Source of the DNA: Pseudomonadota bacterium
GTDB lineage: Bacteria; Pseudomonadota; Alphaproteobacteria; Acetobacterales; Acetobacteraceae
Direction: 5' to 3'
Assembly: GCA_021809435.1 (NCBI GenBank)
Contig: JAKBAD010000003.1
Span: 62,001 to 126,000, forward strand
Length of the DNA stretch: 64,000 nt
The position numbers and the translations under genes were made by a program. The notes beneath the pieces were generated by a model. It made no database searches, was not told the origin of the DNA, and worked only from the letters and a program-made list of their open reading frames with translations. Shown here piece after piece: positions 33,239 through 42,458 of this stretch (within the stretch, counting starts at the first letter, position 1; every line of letters begins with the position of its first letter).

Positions 33239-33862
33239 TCAGGGGTCCAGTTTCAGCAAATGGCTGGCGAAGCCGCGCAGATCGGCGCGGACCAGCAGAT
33301 ATTTGGTGTATTCGCTGGCCAGCAGGCGCAGCGTGGGCAGGGTGAAGAGCTTGTGCATGGCGGGCGGGCGCACGGGCACGGGGATGAGTGTGATGGTGGG
33401 CAGGGTGCGGCGTAGCTCGGTCATGGCGCGCGGCATGTGATAATCGGCGGTGACGACGAGCAGTGAGCTTATGTGGTGGGCATGCACCCAGGCCGCGGCT
33501 TCGACCGCGTTGCCGTGGGTGGTGTTGGCCATGTGGCCGAGCGTGATGTCGGCGGCGTATCTGGTGGCGGCGGTGGCGTCGTCTGCGGTGAAATCGCCGA
33601 GATAGGTGCCGCGCCCGGCACCCGAGATGAGCATGAGCGGCGCCTCGTGCTCGGCCAGCAGGGCGAGCGCGGTGCTGATGCGGTCATCGCCGCCGGTGAG
33701 GGCCACGATGCCACCGGCCGGGGGAAGCGGGTTGGGGGGCGCGCTGGTGGAAACCGCGATGACGAACAGCACGAACCCCGCCGCCCAGGCGCCGGCCAGC
33801 GCCAGCAATGTCTGGCGGAGGCGGCGGAGCCAGTGCGCGCGGCGGCGGGGACGGCGGACCAT
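33239..33862 (-). CDS. YdcF-like (DUF218) membrane protein
   Basis: A 207-residue protein with an Arg-rich cytoplasmic N-terminus, one transmembrane helix (about residues 18-42) and a DUF218 Rossmann-like domain: GGIVALTGGDDRISTALALL, LLVVTADYHMPRAMTELRR, with conserved His and Arg residues. Family members such as SanA, YdcF and ElyC are linked to envelope integrity. The start at 33862 overlaps the ftsX stop by 4 nt (ATGA). Its place in a division/envelope operon supports an envelope role; the biochemical activity is unknown. Confidence 0.85.
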   Translation of the reverse strand: MVRRPRRRAHWLRRLRQTLLALAGAWAAGFVLFVIAVSTSAPPNPLPPAGGIVALTGGDDRISTALALLAEHEAPLMLISGAGRGTYLGDFTADDATAATRYAADITLGHMANTTHGNAVEAAAWVHAHHISSLLVVTADYHMPRAMTELRRTLPTITLIPVPVRPPAMHKLFTLPTLRLLASEYTKYLLVRADLRGFASHLLKLDP

Positions 33863-34761
33863 CAGGGCAGGGTCCGCAGCCAGCCGCGCACGGTGAGCTG
33901 GGCCGTGCCCCAGCCGATGAAGGCCGCCAGGACCGGCAAGGCCGGCAGCGCCGCCCACAAGGGCGCGGGCAGGCCGAGCAGGGCGGTGGATAGCGACGGA
34001 GCGGCGAAAGGTGCTGCCAGGCGCGCCAGCCAGGCGAGCACGGGCAGGGCGAGCGCCGTGCCGGTGAGCGCGCCGGTGACGGTGAGCCGCAGGATGCGCC
34101 GGGCGATGAGGCTGGCGATGTCGCCATCAAAGGCGCCCAGCTCATGGACGATGACGATGGTCTCGCGCCGCTGGGCGAGGCCGGCATGAGTGGCGACGGA
34201 CACCACCGCCGCCCCGATGAGCGCCACGATGATGAGCACGGCCGCCGCGCAGGCCTGCAGGCTGGTGGTGAGGGCGGCGACGCGCCCGGTCCAGAGGGCG
34301 CCGGTATCGACCAGCGTGCCGGGGCTGAGTTTTTGCAGCGCCGCGCGCAGCGCCCCGACCCCGCCAGCGCCCGCCCAGTGGGCGGTGATGACGGCGGGCA
34401 GGGGCAGGCCGAGATCGGCGGGGTCGGTGCCGAGCCAGGGGCTGAGCAGCTGGTTGACCGCCGCCGGGGAGAGCTGCGCGACATTCATGGCCGCGGGCAC
34501 GGTTTTAAGCGCGCCCAGCACGGCGGCGAGGCGGGTGGCATCGTTGCCGGCATCCTGGGCTTGAGGATCGGGCACCTGGATGGTCAGGGCGGCGGCGGCA
34601 TCTTGCTGCCAATGGGCGGCGAGGCTGGCGCTGGCTTCAGCCCCCGCGATGCCGAGCGCGGCCAGGAAGGCCATGGCGCCGACCAGCAGGGGCAGCAGAC
34701 GGTCGGAGAGCGCGGTGCGCAGACCCAGAAAATCGGCCGGGGGGTGGGGAAGGTTAGCCAT
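33862..34761 (-). CDS. ftsX: Cell division protein FtsX
   Basis: A 299-residue ABC-type permease partner of FtsE. The first helix (about 21-42) is followed by a periplasmic domain of roughly 110 residues, then three C-terminal helices beginning with ALTTSLQACAAAVLIIVALI, and the FtsX-type segment AQRRETIVIVHELGAFDGDIA. FtsEX couples ATP hydrolysis to peptidoglycan hydrolase activation at the septum. The start at 34761 lies 8 nt inside the end of ftsE, as usual for this pair. The sequence is divergent from enterobacterial FtsX but context is clear. Confidence 0.88.
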   Translation of the reverse strand: MANLPHPPADFLGLRTALSDRLLPLLVGAMAFLAALGIAGAEASASLAAHWQQDAAAALTIQVPDPQAQDAGNDATRLAAVLGALKTVPAAMNVAQLSPAAVNQLLSPWLGTDPADLGLPLPAVITAHWAGAGGVGALRAALQKLSPGTLVDTGALWTGRVAALTTSLQACAAAVLIIVALIGAAVVSVATHAGLAQRRETIVIVHELGAFDGDIASLIARRILRLTVTGALTGTALALPVLAWLARLAAPFAAPSLSTALLGLPAPLWAALPALPVLAAFIGWGTAQLTVRGWLRTLP

Positions 34762-35434
34762 CCTGCACCAGCCTGCCGCTCTCGATGCGCAGCGCGGGAG
34801 CGGGGTGGCGCTGCATGAGCGTGGTGTTGTGGGTGGCGACGATGACCGTGGTGCCAAGCTTGTTGAGCGCGGTGAGCAGCAACATGACGCGCTGGGCCTG
34901 GTCGTCATCGAGATTGCCGGTGGGCTCGTCGGCGATCAGCAGCTTGGGGCGGCTGACCACCGCGCGCGCGATGGCGATGCGCTGCTGCTCGCCGCCCGAC
35001 AGCTCGAAGGGCAGGGCCTGGCTGCGGTGCGAGAGCCCGACCCATTTCATGATCTCGAGCACGTCGGCATGGATGTTGGTTTCCGACCTGTGGGCCAGGC
35101 GCATGGGCAGGGCGATGTTGTCATAGGCGTTGAGCTGCGGCAGGAGGCGGAAATCCTGGTAGACCACGCCGATGCGCCGGCGCAGCAGGCTGGCTTGGTT
35201 GCGCGCGATTTTGGCCACCGGCGTGCCCAGAACCTCGATATGGCCGCGCGCGGGGTGTTCGGAGAGGTAAATGAGCTTGAGCAGGCTGGTTTTGCCCGCG
35301 CCCGAGGGGCCGGTGAGCCAGCGCATGCCGCCTTCGGGGATCTCGAAGCTGATGCCGCGCAGAACCTCCGGAGTGTTGGCCCCCGGATGCGCTGCGTGCC
35401 GGTATGTTAACCAGACGTCCTCGAACAGAACCAT
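34754..35434 (-). CDS. ftsE: Cell division ATP-binding protein FtsE
   Basis: A 226-residue ABC ATPase. Walker A GPSGAGKTSLLKLIY, the signature LSGGEQQRIAIARAV and Walker B PKLLIADEPTGNLDDD are all intact, and VVYQDFRLLPQLNAYDNIAL is typical of FtsE. It drives FtsX at the division site. First gene of the minus-strand run ftsE-ftsX-ydcF-like-plsC and divergent to a zinc-ribbon protein gene. ATG at 35434. Confidence 0.95.
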   Translation of the reverse strand: MVLFEDVWLTYRHAAHPGANTPEVLRGISFEIPEGGMRWLTGPSGAGKTSLLKLIYLSEHPARGHIEVLGTPVAKIARNQASLLRRRIGVVYQDFRLLPQLNAYDNIALPMRLAHRSETNIHADVLEIMKWVGLSHRSQALPFELSGGEQQRIAIARAVVSRPKLLIADEPTGNLDDDQAQRVMLLLTALNKLGTTVIVATHNTTLMQRHPAPALRIESGRLVQDG

Positions 35435-35564
35435 CGTGCCCTTGCGCGGATGCTGCTGCTTCTGTGCCGCCAGGCAGGGGCGCGCCGCAAGAGCCTGGTG
35501 GGGGGCGAAGATATATTTTCAAAGGCCCAAGGCAACGTTATTGCGCGGCACAGCCAAAAATGCC

Positions 35565-36134
35565 ATGCATCACGATGAGATGCAGATTGTTTGCCCGAAT
35601 TGCTCAACGGTCTATGAAGTACCCGATGAGGTGTTTGCCGGCCGTATGAGACGGCTGCGCTGTGAGCAGTGTGGCCATCAATGGCGTGCTGGGCCCGCGG
35701 AAAATCCGGTGCCGGCATGGCCTGACGTGACGGATGGCGGCGCGGGCATGGCCGAGGCGCCCGCCCCCGAGCCGCCCCACCAGCCGCCCGCGGCGCCCGA
35801 GATTAATGCCGCCGCCCCCGAGCCGCCGCCAAGCCAGCCCGAGCCCAGTGCCGAGCCGCCCCATGGTGCCCCCGAACTGCCGCCTGCCGGGATGGTGCCG
35901 GACTGGCGGGCGGCGCACGCGGACTATGAGTACCGGGAGGTTGATGAGGGGGGCAATGACCCGTTCATCCATCTGGTGCATGCCGCGCGGAGCCGCCAGT
36001 TGGAGACCGAACCCGAATTGCCCCCCCCGCCTTTGCTGCGCACGACCAGCCCTGTGTTTTTTGGCGCGCTGGTGGTGGCGTTTGTGGTGGCGTTTCTGGT
36101 CATGGAATTCCGCCCCTTTGGCATAGGGTTTTAG
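35565..36134 (+). CDS. MJ0042-type zinc-ribbon protein with proline-rich linker and one C-terminal helix
   Basis: A 189-residue protein. The N-terminal zinc ribbon (IVCPNCSTVYEVPDEVFAG, then LRCEQCGHQW) has two CxxC pairs, followed by a long Pro/Glu/Ala-rich linker (about residues 50-115), then an acidic region and a transmembrane helix near the C-terminus (VFFGALVVAFVVAFLVMEF). Such proteins are widespread in alphaproteobacteria next to ftsE; their role is unknown, possibly membrane-tethered regulation. The start at 35565 is taken, with an ATG at 35580 as an equally possible alternative. Divergent from ftsE. Confidence 0.8.
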   Translation: MHHDEMQIVCPNCSTVYEVPDEVFAGRMRRLRCEQCGHQWRAGPAENPVPAWPDVTDGGAGMAEAPAPEPPHQPPAAPEINAAAPEPPPSQPEPSAEPPHGAPELPPAGMVPDWRAAHADYEYREVDEGGNDPFIHLVHAARSRQLETEPELPPPPLLRTTSPVFFGALVVAFVVAFLVMEFRPFGIGF

Positions 36135-36287
36135 GCCGCTATGTGGCGCGGCTGGCCCGTGGGCGCCGGGGTAAAGCCGCGAAGCCGCTTTCTGGTGGTG
36201 AAATAGGCTGTGGCGGTTGGGCGCTGAGGGCGCGAACTGGCGCGTGCCCCCTGGCGGGGCGCGTGAAAATTTGCCACACCGCTGGCC

Positions 36288-38201
36288 ATGTTTGAACAAC
36301 TCGATAACGCGATTTCGCGTGCCCGCGCGGCGCTGGTGGGCGAGCAGCGCCATGATGGCCATTATTGCTATGAGCTGGAGGCGGACGCCACGATTCCGGC
36401 CGAATATGTGCTTCTCGAGCATCATCTCGACCGCATAGACGAGGCGTTGGAGCAAAAGATCGGCGTGTATTTGCGCCGGATTCAGGGCAACCATGACACC
36501 AACCGCGGCGGCTGGCCGCTGTTTCATGGTGGGAAATTCGACCTCTCGGCCTCGGTGAAGGCGTATTATGCGCTGAAAATCATTGGCGACAGCCCGGATG
36601 CGCCGCATATGGCGCGCGCGCGGGCGGCGATTTTGGCCCATGGCGGGGCCGAGCGGGCCAATGTGTTCACCCGTATTCAGCTGGCGCTGTATGGCGCCGC
36701 GCCGTGGGAGGCTTGCCCGGTGGTGCCGATTGAGGCCGTGCTGATGCCGGACTGGTTTCCCTTCACCATGCGCAAAGTCTCGTACTGGTCGCGCACGGTG
36801 ATGACCCCGCTGATGTATTTGTGCGCCAAGCGGGTGCGCGCGCGCAATCCGCGCCAGGTTTATGTGGATGAGCTGTTCACCCGCCCGCAGAGCGAGATAA
36901 GGGACTGGATCAGGGGGCCTTATAAATCGGCCTGGGGGCCGGTGTTCAAGGGGCTGGACTCAGTGCTGCGCCTGGCCGAGCCTTATTTTCCCAAAGCCAG
37001 CCGCGAGAAGGCGGTGCGCAAGGCCATTGACTGGACCATTGAGCGGTTGAACGGCGAGGACGGGCTGGGGGCGATTTATCCGGCCATGGCCAATGCCGCG
37101 ATGATGTTCGACCATTTGGGCGATGCCGCGCATTTCGACATCGCGTTCGGTTCGGTGAAGAAGCTGCTGGTGGTCAAGGATGACGAGGCTTATTGCCAGC
37201 CTTGCCTCTCGCCGGTGTGGGACACGGCGCTGGCCGGCCATGCGCTGATGGAAGCCGGGGCAAGCGAGGCCGTGGGACCGGCCTGCGATTGGCTGATTCC
37301 GCGCCAGATTTTGGATGTGGTGGGGGACTGGGCCGATAATGCGCCCGGTGTGCGGCCCGGTGGCTGGGCGTTTCAATACGCCAATGCCCATTACCCGGAT
37401 GTGGATGACACGGCGGTGGCGGGCATGTTGCTGCACCGGTTGGGTGACCCGAAACATGCCGAGGCCATTGCCCGCGCGCGGGAATGGATTTTGGGCATGC
37501 AATCGACCAACGGGGCGTGGGGGGCGTTTGATATCAATAACGACCGCCAATATCTCAACCATATTCCGTTCGCCGACCATGGCGCGCTGTTGGACCCGCC
37601 GACCGAGGATGTCTCGGCGCGGTGTGTCTCGTTTCTGGCCCAGCTTGGCTACCCGGAGGACCGCGCGGCGATTGAGCGCGGGGTTAAATATCTGCGCCAG
37701 ACGCAGATGCCCGATGGCTCGTGGTTTGGGCGCTGGGGCACGAATTATATTTACGGCACCTGGTCGGTGCTGTGCGCGCTCAACGCCGCCGGGGTGCCGC
37801 ACGCGGACCCCGCCATTTTACGCGCGACGGCGTGGCTGATCTCGAAACAGCGGCCAGATGGCGGCTGGGGCGAGGATTGTGAGAGCTATGGCGACGCGCC
37901 GGCGGGGGAGTTTCATGGCGTGGCGGAACAGAGCCTGCCCAGCCAGACGGCCTGGGCGCTGCTGGGGCTGATGGCGGCGGGGCTCGCCGGCCATGAGGCG
38001 GTGGCGCGCGGGGTTGGGTTTTTGCAGGCCGCGCAGGATGAGCAGGGCTCCTGGACCGAGGCGGCTTATAACGCCGTTGGGTTTCCGCGGGTGTTTTATT
38101 TGAAATATCATGGCTATCCGCGGTTCTTTCCGCTCCAGGCGCTGGCGCGCTACAAAACCCTGATGGCCAGCAATGACCGCCAGGTGAAGTTCGGCTTTTG
38201 A
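36288..38201 (+). CDS. hpnF: Squalene-hopene cyclase
   Basis: A 637-residue terpene cyclase that folds squalene into the pentacyclic hopene skeleton. The protonating motif DVDDTA is at residues 371-376 (HYPDVDDTAVAGMLL), and several QW repeats are visible, for example ILGMQSTNGAWGAFD, LRQTQMPDGSWFGRWG and ISKQRPDGGWGED. Length is normal for SHC. It lies about 8 kb from hpnA-E on the opposite strand, so it is expressed separately, 2 bp before murJ. A non-cleaved substrate entry helix region (PDWFPFTMRKVSYWSRTVM) is present. Confidence 0.97.
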   Translation: MFEQLDNAISRARAALVGEQRHDGHYCYELEADATIPAEYVLLEHHLDRIDEALEQKIGVYLRRIQGNHDTNRGGWPLFHGGKFDLSASVKAYYALKIIGDSPDAPHMARARAAILAHGGAERANVFTRIQLALYGAAPWEACPVVPIEAVLMPDWFPFTMRKVSYWSRTVMTPLMYLCAKRVRARNPRQVYVDELFTRPQSEIRDWIRGPYKSAWGPVFKGLDSVLRLAEPYFPKASREKAVRKAIDWTIERLNGEDGLGAIYPAMANAAMMFDHLGDAAHFDIAFGSVKKLLVVKDDEAYCQPCLSPVWDTALAGHALMEAGASEAVGPACDWLIPRQILDVVGDWADNAPGVRPGGWAFQYANAHYPDVDDTAVAGMLLHRLGDPKHAEAIARAREWILGMQSTNGAWGAFDINNDRQYLNHIPFADHGALLDPPTEDVSARCVSFLAQLGYPEDRAAIERGVKYLRQTQMPDGSWFGRWGTNYIYGTWSVLCALNAAGVPHADPAILRATAWLISKQRPDGGWGEDCESYGDAPAGEFHGVAEQSLPSQTAWALLGLMAAGLAGHEAVARGVGFLQAAQDEQGSWTEAAYNAVGFPRVFYLKYHGYPRFFPLQALARYKTLMASNDRQVKFGF

Positions 38202-38202
38202 G

Positions 38203-39735
38203 GTGATCAAGGGCGCTTTCACGGTTGGGTTGTGGACGATGGCGAGCCGGGTGCTCGGCTTTGTCCGCGATATCATGATTGCTTACGTGCTGGGCACGGG
38301 GCCGGTGGCGGATGCGTTTTTTGTCGCGCTGCGGCTGCCCAATTTGTTCAGGCGGTTGTTTGGCGAAGGCGCGTTCAATGCCGCGTTCGTGCCCGCCATC
38401 TCGACCGTGATGCACAAGGAGGGGCTGGAGGCGGCGACCGGCTTTGCCGAGGAAGCCACCGCCGTGATGGCGTTCTGGCTGGGCGGCATTACCATTTTGG
38501 GCGAGATTTTCATGCCCTGGGTGCTCTATGTGCTGGCGCCGGGGTTCGCGGGCAATGGCGGCAAGTTCGCGCTGGCGGTGGCGCTGACGCGAATCATGTT
38601 CCCTTATTTGTTTTTTGTCTGCCTGACGGCGCTGTTTTCGGGCGTGCTGAACGCCATGAGCCGGTTTGCCGCCGCCGCCGCCGCGCCGGTGCTGTTTAAC
38701 GTGTTCGCCATTGCCGCGATGCTGGGGCTGGCGCCTTATACGCGCAATCCCGGCTATGCGCTGGCCTGGGGCATTACGGTTTCGGGCGTGGCGCAATTGG
38801 CGCTGGTGGTGTGGGCGATCAGGCGGGCGGGCATGCGCTTTACCTGGCCGCGTTTGCGCTTGAGCCCGCGTATCCGGCAGTTGTTCCGGCGCATGGCGCC
38901 GGCGCTGGTGGGGGCGGGGGTGACGCAGCTTAATGTCTCGATCGATATCATCATCGGCACGTTGCTGCCGGCGGGGTCGGTGTCGGTTTTATATTATGCC
39001 GACCGGGTGAATCAGTTGCCGCTGGGGGTGATTGGCACGGCGGCGGGCACGGCGCTGCTGCCGCTGGTCACGCGCCATATCGCACGCGGGGAGGCGGGTG
39101 AGGCGCTGACGGCCATGAACCGGGCGCTGGAATCGGTGTTGATGCTGACGCTGGCGGCGGCCGTGGGGTTGGCGGTAGCGGCCAAGCCGGTGATGGATGT
39201 GCTGTTTGTGCGCGGGGCGTTCACGGAACATAACGCGGTGCTGGCGGGGCATTCGCTCACGGCTTTCGCGCTTGGGCTGCCGGTGTTCGCGCTGATCAAG
39301 GTGTTCACGCCCGGCTTTTATGCGCGCGGCGATACGGTGACGCCGCTGAAAATTGGCGTGGCGGCGGTGGTGCTGAATTTATGCCTGAATCTGCTGTTCA
39401 TGCATCCGCTCAAGGCCGTGGGGCCGGCGCTGGCGACCACGCTGTCCTCGGCGTTTAACGCCACGCTGCTGGTGTTTTTCTTGCGTAAGCGCGGACATTT
39501 CGCGCTCGATGAGCTGGCGCGCCGGCGTGTGCCGCGCATGTTGCTCGCGGGTGCCATGATGGCCGCCGCCATTTGGGGGGGGGAGCAGTTGTTTCACACG
39601 CCCAAAACCAGTCTTCCGCAGTTTCTGCTGTTTGTGCTGGTGGGGGGGGTGGCTTATTTCGGGCCCGGCATTTTGCTGGGGGCGTTTGATTTGGGCGATG
39701 TGCGGCGACTGCTGCGCCGACGCCGGCGGGCCTGA
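38203..39735 (+). CDS. murJ: Lipid II flippase MurJ (MviN)
   Basis: A 510-residue MOP-superfamily protein that moves the peptidoglycan precursor lipid II across the inner membrane. About fourteen hydrophobic segments are seen; family motifs include MASRVLGFVRDIMIAYVLG, ADAFFVALRLPNLFRRLFGE followed by GAFNAAFVP, and FYARGDTVTPLKIG. The start is a GTG at 38203, one base after the cyclase stop TGA. trpS follows after 62 bp. The assignment is firm from the N-terminal signature. Confidence 0.95.
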   Translation: MIKGAFTVGLWTMASRVLGFVRDIMIAYVLGTGPVADAFFVALRLPNLFRRLFGEGAFNAAFVPAISTVMHKEGLEAATGFAEEATAVMAFWLGGITILGEIFMPWVLYVLAPGFAGNGGKFALAVALTRIMFPYLFFVCLTALFSGVLNAMSRFAAAAAAPVLFNVFAIAAMLGLAPYTRNPGYALAWGITVSGVAQLALVVWAIRRAGMRFTWPRLRLSPRIRQLFRRMAPALVGAGVTQLNVSIDIIIGTLLPAGSVSVLYYADRVNQLPLGVIGTAAGTALLPLVTRHIARGEAGEALTAMNRALESVLMLTLAAAVGLAVAAKPVMDVLFVRGAFTEHNAVLAGHSLTAFALGLPVFALIKVFTPGFYARGDTVTPLKIGVAAVVLNLCLNLLFMHPLKAVGPALATTLSSAFNATLLVFFLRKRGHFALDELARRRVPRMLLAGAMMAAAIWGGEQLFHTPKTSLPQFLLFVLVGGVAYFGPGILLGAFDLGDVRRLLRRRRRA

Positions 39736-39797
39736 GGCTGGTTGCCGCGCGCGGCGCGCGGGGGTAACGCTTGGGAAGAGTGTGAGGACAGGACGAG

Positions 39798-40802
39798 ATG
39801 GCACGTATTTTTTCGGGCATTCAGCCCACCGGCATCGCCACTTTGGGCAATTATCTGGGCGCGCTGCGCAACTGGGTGGCGCTGCAGGAGGGCGAGGATG
39901 AGTGCATTTATTGCCTGGTCGATCTGCATGCCATCACGGTGTTTCAAGACCCCGCCGGGCTGCGCGAGCAAACCCGCCAGATGGCCGCGCTGCTGCTGGC
40001 CTGCGGTATAGACCCCGCGCGCTCGGTGCTGTTTCATCAATCCGCCGTTTCGGCGCATGCGCGGCTGGGCTGGATTTTTAATTGCGTGGCGCGCATGGGC
40101 TGGCTCAAGCGCATGACGCAGTTCAAGGACAAGGCGGGCAAGGACCAGGAGGCGGTCTCGACGGGGTTGTTTGTCTACCCCAACCTGATGGCCGCCGATA
40201 TTCATGTGTATCACGCCACCAAGGTGCCGGTGGGCGATGACCAGTTGCAGCATATTGAGCTGGCCAACGACATTGCCGAGAAATTCAACCATGATTTCGG
40301 GGTGGCGTTTTTTCCGCGCATCGAGGCGGTGGTGCCGAAAGAAACCGCGCGGGTGATGAGTTTGCGCGATGGCACCAAGAAAATGTCGAAGTCGGATGCC
40401 TCGGACATGGCGCGCATCAACATGACCGACACGGCCGATGTGATTGCGCAGAAGATTAAAAAAGCCAAGACCGACCCGGCGCCGCTGCCCGAGCATGTGA
40501 AGGATTTGGAGGACCGGCCGGAGGCGCGCAATCTGGTGGGGATTTATGCGGCCATTATGGGTATGAAGCCGCATGAGGTGTTGCATAAATTCGCGGGCTC
40601 GGGGTTTGGGCCGTTCAAGCAGCAACTGGCCGATGCGCTGGTGGCCCATATTGAGCCGATTGGGCTGCGGACCCGGGAATATTTGGCCGACCCGACCGCG
40701 CTTGACCATATTTTGCAGGCGGGCGCGCGCAAGGCCGAGGCGATTGCCGAGCCGATTGCTCAGGAGGCCGAGCGGCTGGTGGGGTTTTTGGCGCGGGGGT
40801 GA
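39798..40802 (+). CDS. trpS: Tryptophanyl-tRNA synthetase
   Basis: A 334-residue class I aminoacyl-tRNA synthetase that charges tRNA-Trp. The HIGH-type motif is at the N-terminus (FSGIQPTGIATLGNYLGALR), the KMSKS loop in DGTKKMSKSDASDM, and the region YPNLMAADIHVYHATKVPVG is typical of bacterial TrpS. Length matches. It follows murJ and is convergent with a desaturase gene 24 bp away. Confidence 0.97.
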   Translation: MARIFSGIQPTGIATLGNYLGALRNWVALQEGEDECIYCLVDLHAITVFQDPAGLREQTRQMAALLLACGIDPARSVLFHQSAVSAHARLGWIFNCVARMGWLKRMTQFKDKAGKDQEAVSTGLFVYPNLMAADIHVYHATKVPVGDDQLQHIELANDIAEKFNHDFGVAFFPRIEAVVPKETARVMSLRDGTKKMSKSDASDMARINMTDTADVIAQKIKKAKTDPAPLPEHVKDLEDRPEARNLVGIYAAIMGMKPHEVLHKFAGSGFGPFKQQLADALVAHIEPIGLRTREYLADPTALDHILQAGARKAEAIAEPIAQEAERLVGFLARG

Positions 40803-40826
40803 GGTTTGGGCCGGCGCTGGAGGCTG

Positions 40827-41846
40827 TCAGGCTGGGAACGGCACCATGCGCCGGTTTGTTTCGTCCCACAGGGCGAAAATGGGGGTTTTCAGCGCCTCGG
40901 CGATGGTCAGCGTGGTGACGGGCGCCATCGTTTGCGGGCAGGCATTATGGCAGTCCTGCAGGCGGTAATTCGGGATGCTGGGGTGCAGGTGATGGATATG
41001 ATGTACGCCGATATCGGCGGAGAACCAGCGCAGGATGAACGGCAGTTTCAGATAAGAGGTGCCGTGCAGGGCGGCGCGGGCCTGTGACCACTCCGATTTG
41101 GAAAACCATTGTGAGGCTTCGAACCGGTGCTGCACGGAGAACAGCCAGATGCCGGTGATCGAGGCCAGGATCAGGGCGGGTAGATGCACCAGCAGCACTG
41201 TTTTCAGGCCGAAAAAATACACCAGCGGCGTGAACACCAACAGCAGGGCGAGATTAAGCGCATAGGCGCTGTGCCGTTCGGCCATGCAGGATTTTGGCGT
41301 ATCGAACGGCACGCGTTGCAGGACGAGAAACACCAGGGGCGGTTGCAGCAGATGGATGAGGGCCGGATTATAGCTGAGCCGGTACAGAAGGCGCTTGAAC
41401 GGGCTTAACGCCTCATATTCGGCGATGGTCAGGCAGTCGGTGTAAAAATCCGCCGGGCAGCCGCGGCGATCGAGATTATTGTAGGTGACGTGATGGCGCG
41501 CATGCACCCGCCGCCACCAGGCAAAGGGTGTCAGCGTGACCAGGCTGCAGACCCGCCCCAGCATACGGTTATGCGAGGGGGTGGCGAAAAATGAATTATG
41601 CCCGCAATCATGCTGAAGGATGAAGATGCGAACCATCACGCCGCTATAGGGAAGGGCGAGCAGCAGGGTCAGCCAGACGGACAGCCTGGCCGATGCATAC
41701 ATGGCGACGGTCAGCGCCAGGTAGAGCCCGAAGGTCGAAACCATTTGCCAAATCGCGCGCCAGTGAAGGGGGGCTTGGAATGTGCGTATGCGGGCTTGTT
41801 CGGCGGGGTCGAGCGAACGGGGCATGGTCGGCAGGCTGTGCGGCAC
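40827..41846 (-). CDS. Membrane fatty acid desaturase
   Basis: A 339-residue di-iron membrane desaturase. All three histidine boxes are present: ILQHDCGHNSFF, RRVHARHHVTYN and IGVHHIHHLHPSIPNY, embedded in hydrophobic helices. The pattern fits the omega-6/omega-3-like (DesA/FAD2-type) acyl-lipid desaturases rather than acyl-ACP enzymes; position of the new double bond cannot be told. It may adjust membrane fluidity. It has no operon partner and its upstream flank (about 41847-42572) looks like foreign DNA. Confidence 0.88.
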   Translation of the reverse strand: MPHSLPTMPRSLDPAEQARIRTFQAPLHWRAIWQMVSTFGLYLALTVAMYASARLSVWLTLLLALPYSGVMVRIFILQHDCGHNSFFATPSHNRMLGRVCSLVTLTPFAWWRRVHARHHVTYNNLDRRGCPADFYTDCLTIAEYEALSPFKRLLYRLSYNPALIHLLQPPLVFLVLQRVPFDTPKSCMAERHSAYALNLALLLVFTPLVYFFGLKTVLLVHLPALILASITGIWLFSVQHRFEASQWFSKSEWSQARAALHGTSYLKLPFILRWFSADIGVHHIHHLHPSIPNYRLQDCHNACPQTMAPVTTLTIAEALKTPIFALWDETNRRMVPFPA

Positions 41847-41952
41847 GCGGAAAATCCTTGTTTTGGCGTGGATTGGACGTTTTTGAAACCGATATTACCA
41901 CAAATTCACCGGGAGTCGATTTTGCCCTCCCGTGGCCGCGCGCTCACCCATC

Positions 41953-42303
41953 CTACGCTTGCTCTTCTAATGCGGTACGCACCACTTGCGAGACGGTCCC
42001 GGGTCTAATGCCCTTCCGTTGACAATACCCCGAATCAAGCCAGAGCCTCAACTCCTTGGCTCCCTTACTGGCATTGCAAGATATGCAACACCGCGCAATG
42101 TTTTCTGGGGTGATGATCCGAGCATCGTTGATAATGTGCTCCCATGATGGACGGTCTCCCCGCTTGGAGGGGGGCTTCGAAAAATTAATGCCGCAATATA
42201 CGCACTGACGATCCCGCTCGACGACAAACGCCTCCAGCCATGCAGGTATCCCCCAGCGGTTCAATTTAGGCACTCCTTTCGATGGCCGTATGTTAACCCA
42301 CAT
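41953..42303 (-). CDS. HNH endonuclease
   Basis: A 116-residue protein with the HNH nuclease core: a CVYCGINFSK zinc knuckle, PSWEHIINDARIITPENIAR containing the catalytic His, and CCISCNASKGAKELRLWL with the second CxxC and the closing Asn/Lys. It resembles small stand-alone HNH proteins found in alphaproteobacterial genomes and phages. The ATG at 42303 is used; a GTG at 42273 directly after AAAGGA is a possible shorter start. Codon use is less GC-rich than in neighbours, and a Bro-N-like remnant lies just upstream, pointing to mobile origin. Target unknown. Confidence 0.78.
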   Translation of the reverse strand: MWVNIRPSKGVPKLNRWGIPAWLEAFVVERDRQCVYCGINFSKPPSKRGDRPSWEHIINDARIITPENIARCCISCNASKGAKELRLWLDSGYCQRKGIRPGTVSQVVRTALEEQA

Positions 42304-42353
42304 GGATTGCCACGGACAGCTTAGGTGAACTTCCTGACCAAGACCATCCGCCC

Positions 42354-42458
42354 CACACGCTCGACGCGCCCCCCTGGTTCGTCGCGGCGGATGTCTCGGG
42401 TGTGTTCAGCTTGGAAAAGGCTCTCAATAAATGTCCGCAATCAAGGAACTCACTATAG
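42354..42458 (+). pseudogene. Remnant of a Bro-N (phage antirepressor) domain
   Basis: One plus-strand frame encodes HTLDAPPWFVAADVSGVFSL followed by EKALNK and a stop at 42456-42458. The string PWFVAADV...L is the hallmark start of Bro-N/antirepressor domains of phages and mobile elements. No start codon or remaining Bro-N residues could be found, so it is a decayed fragment. It lies next to the divergent HNH nuclease gene. Confidence 0.5.
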
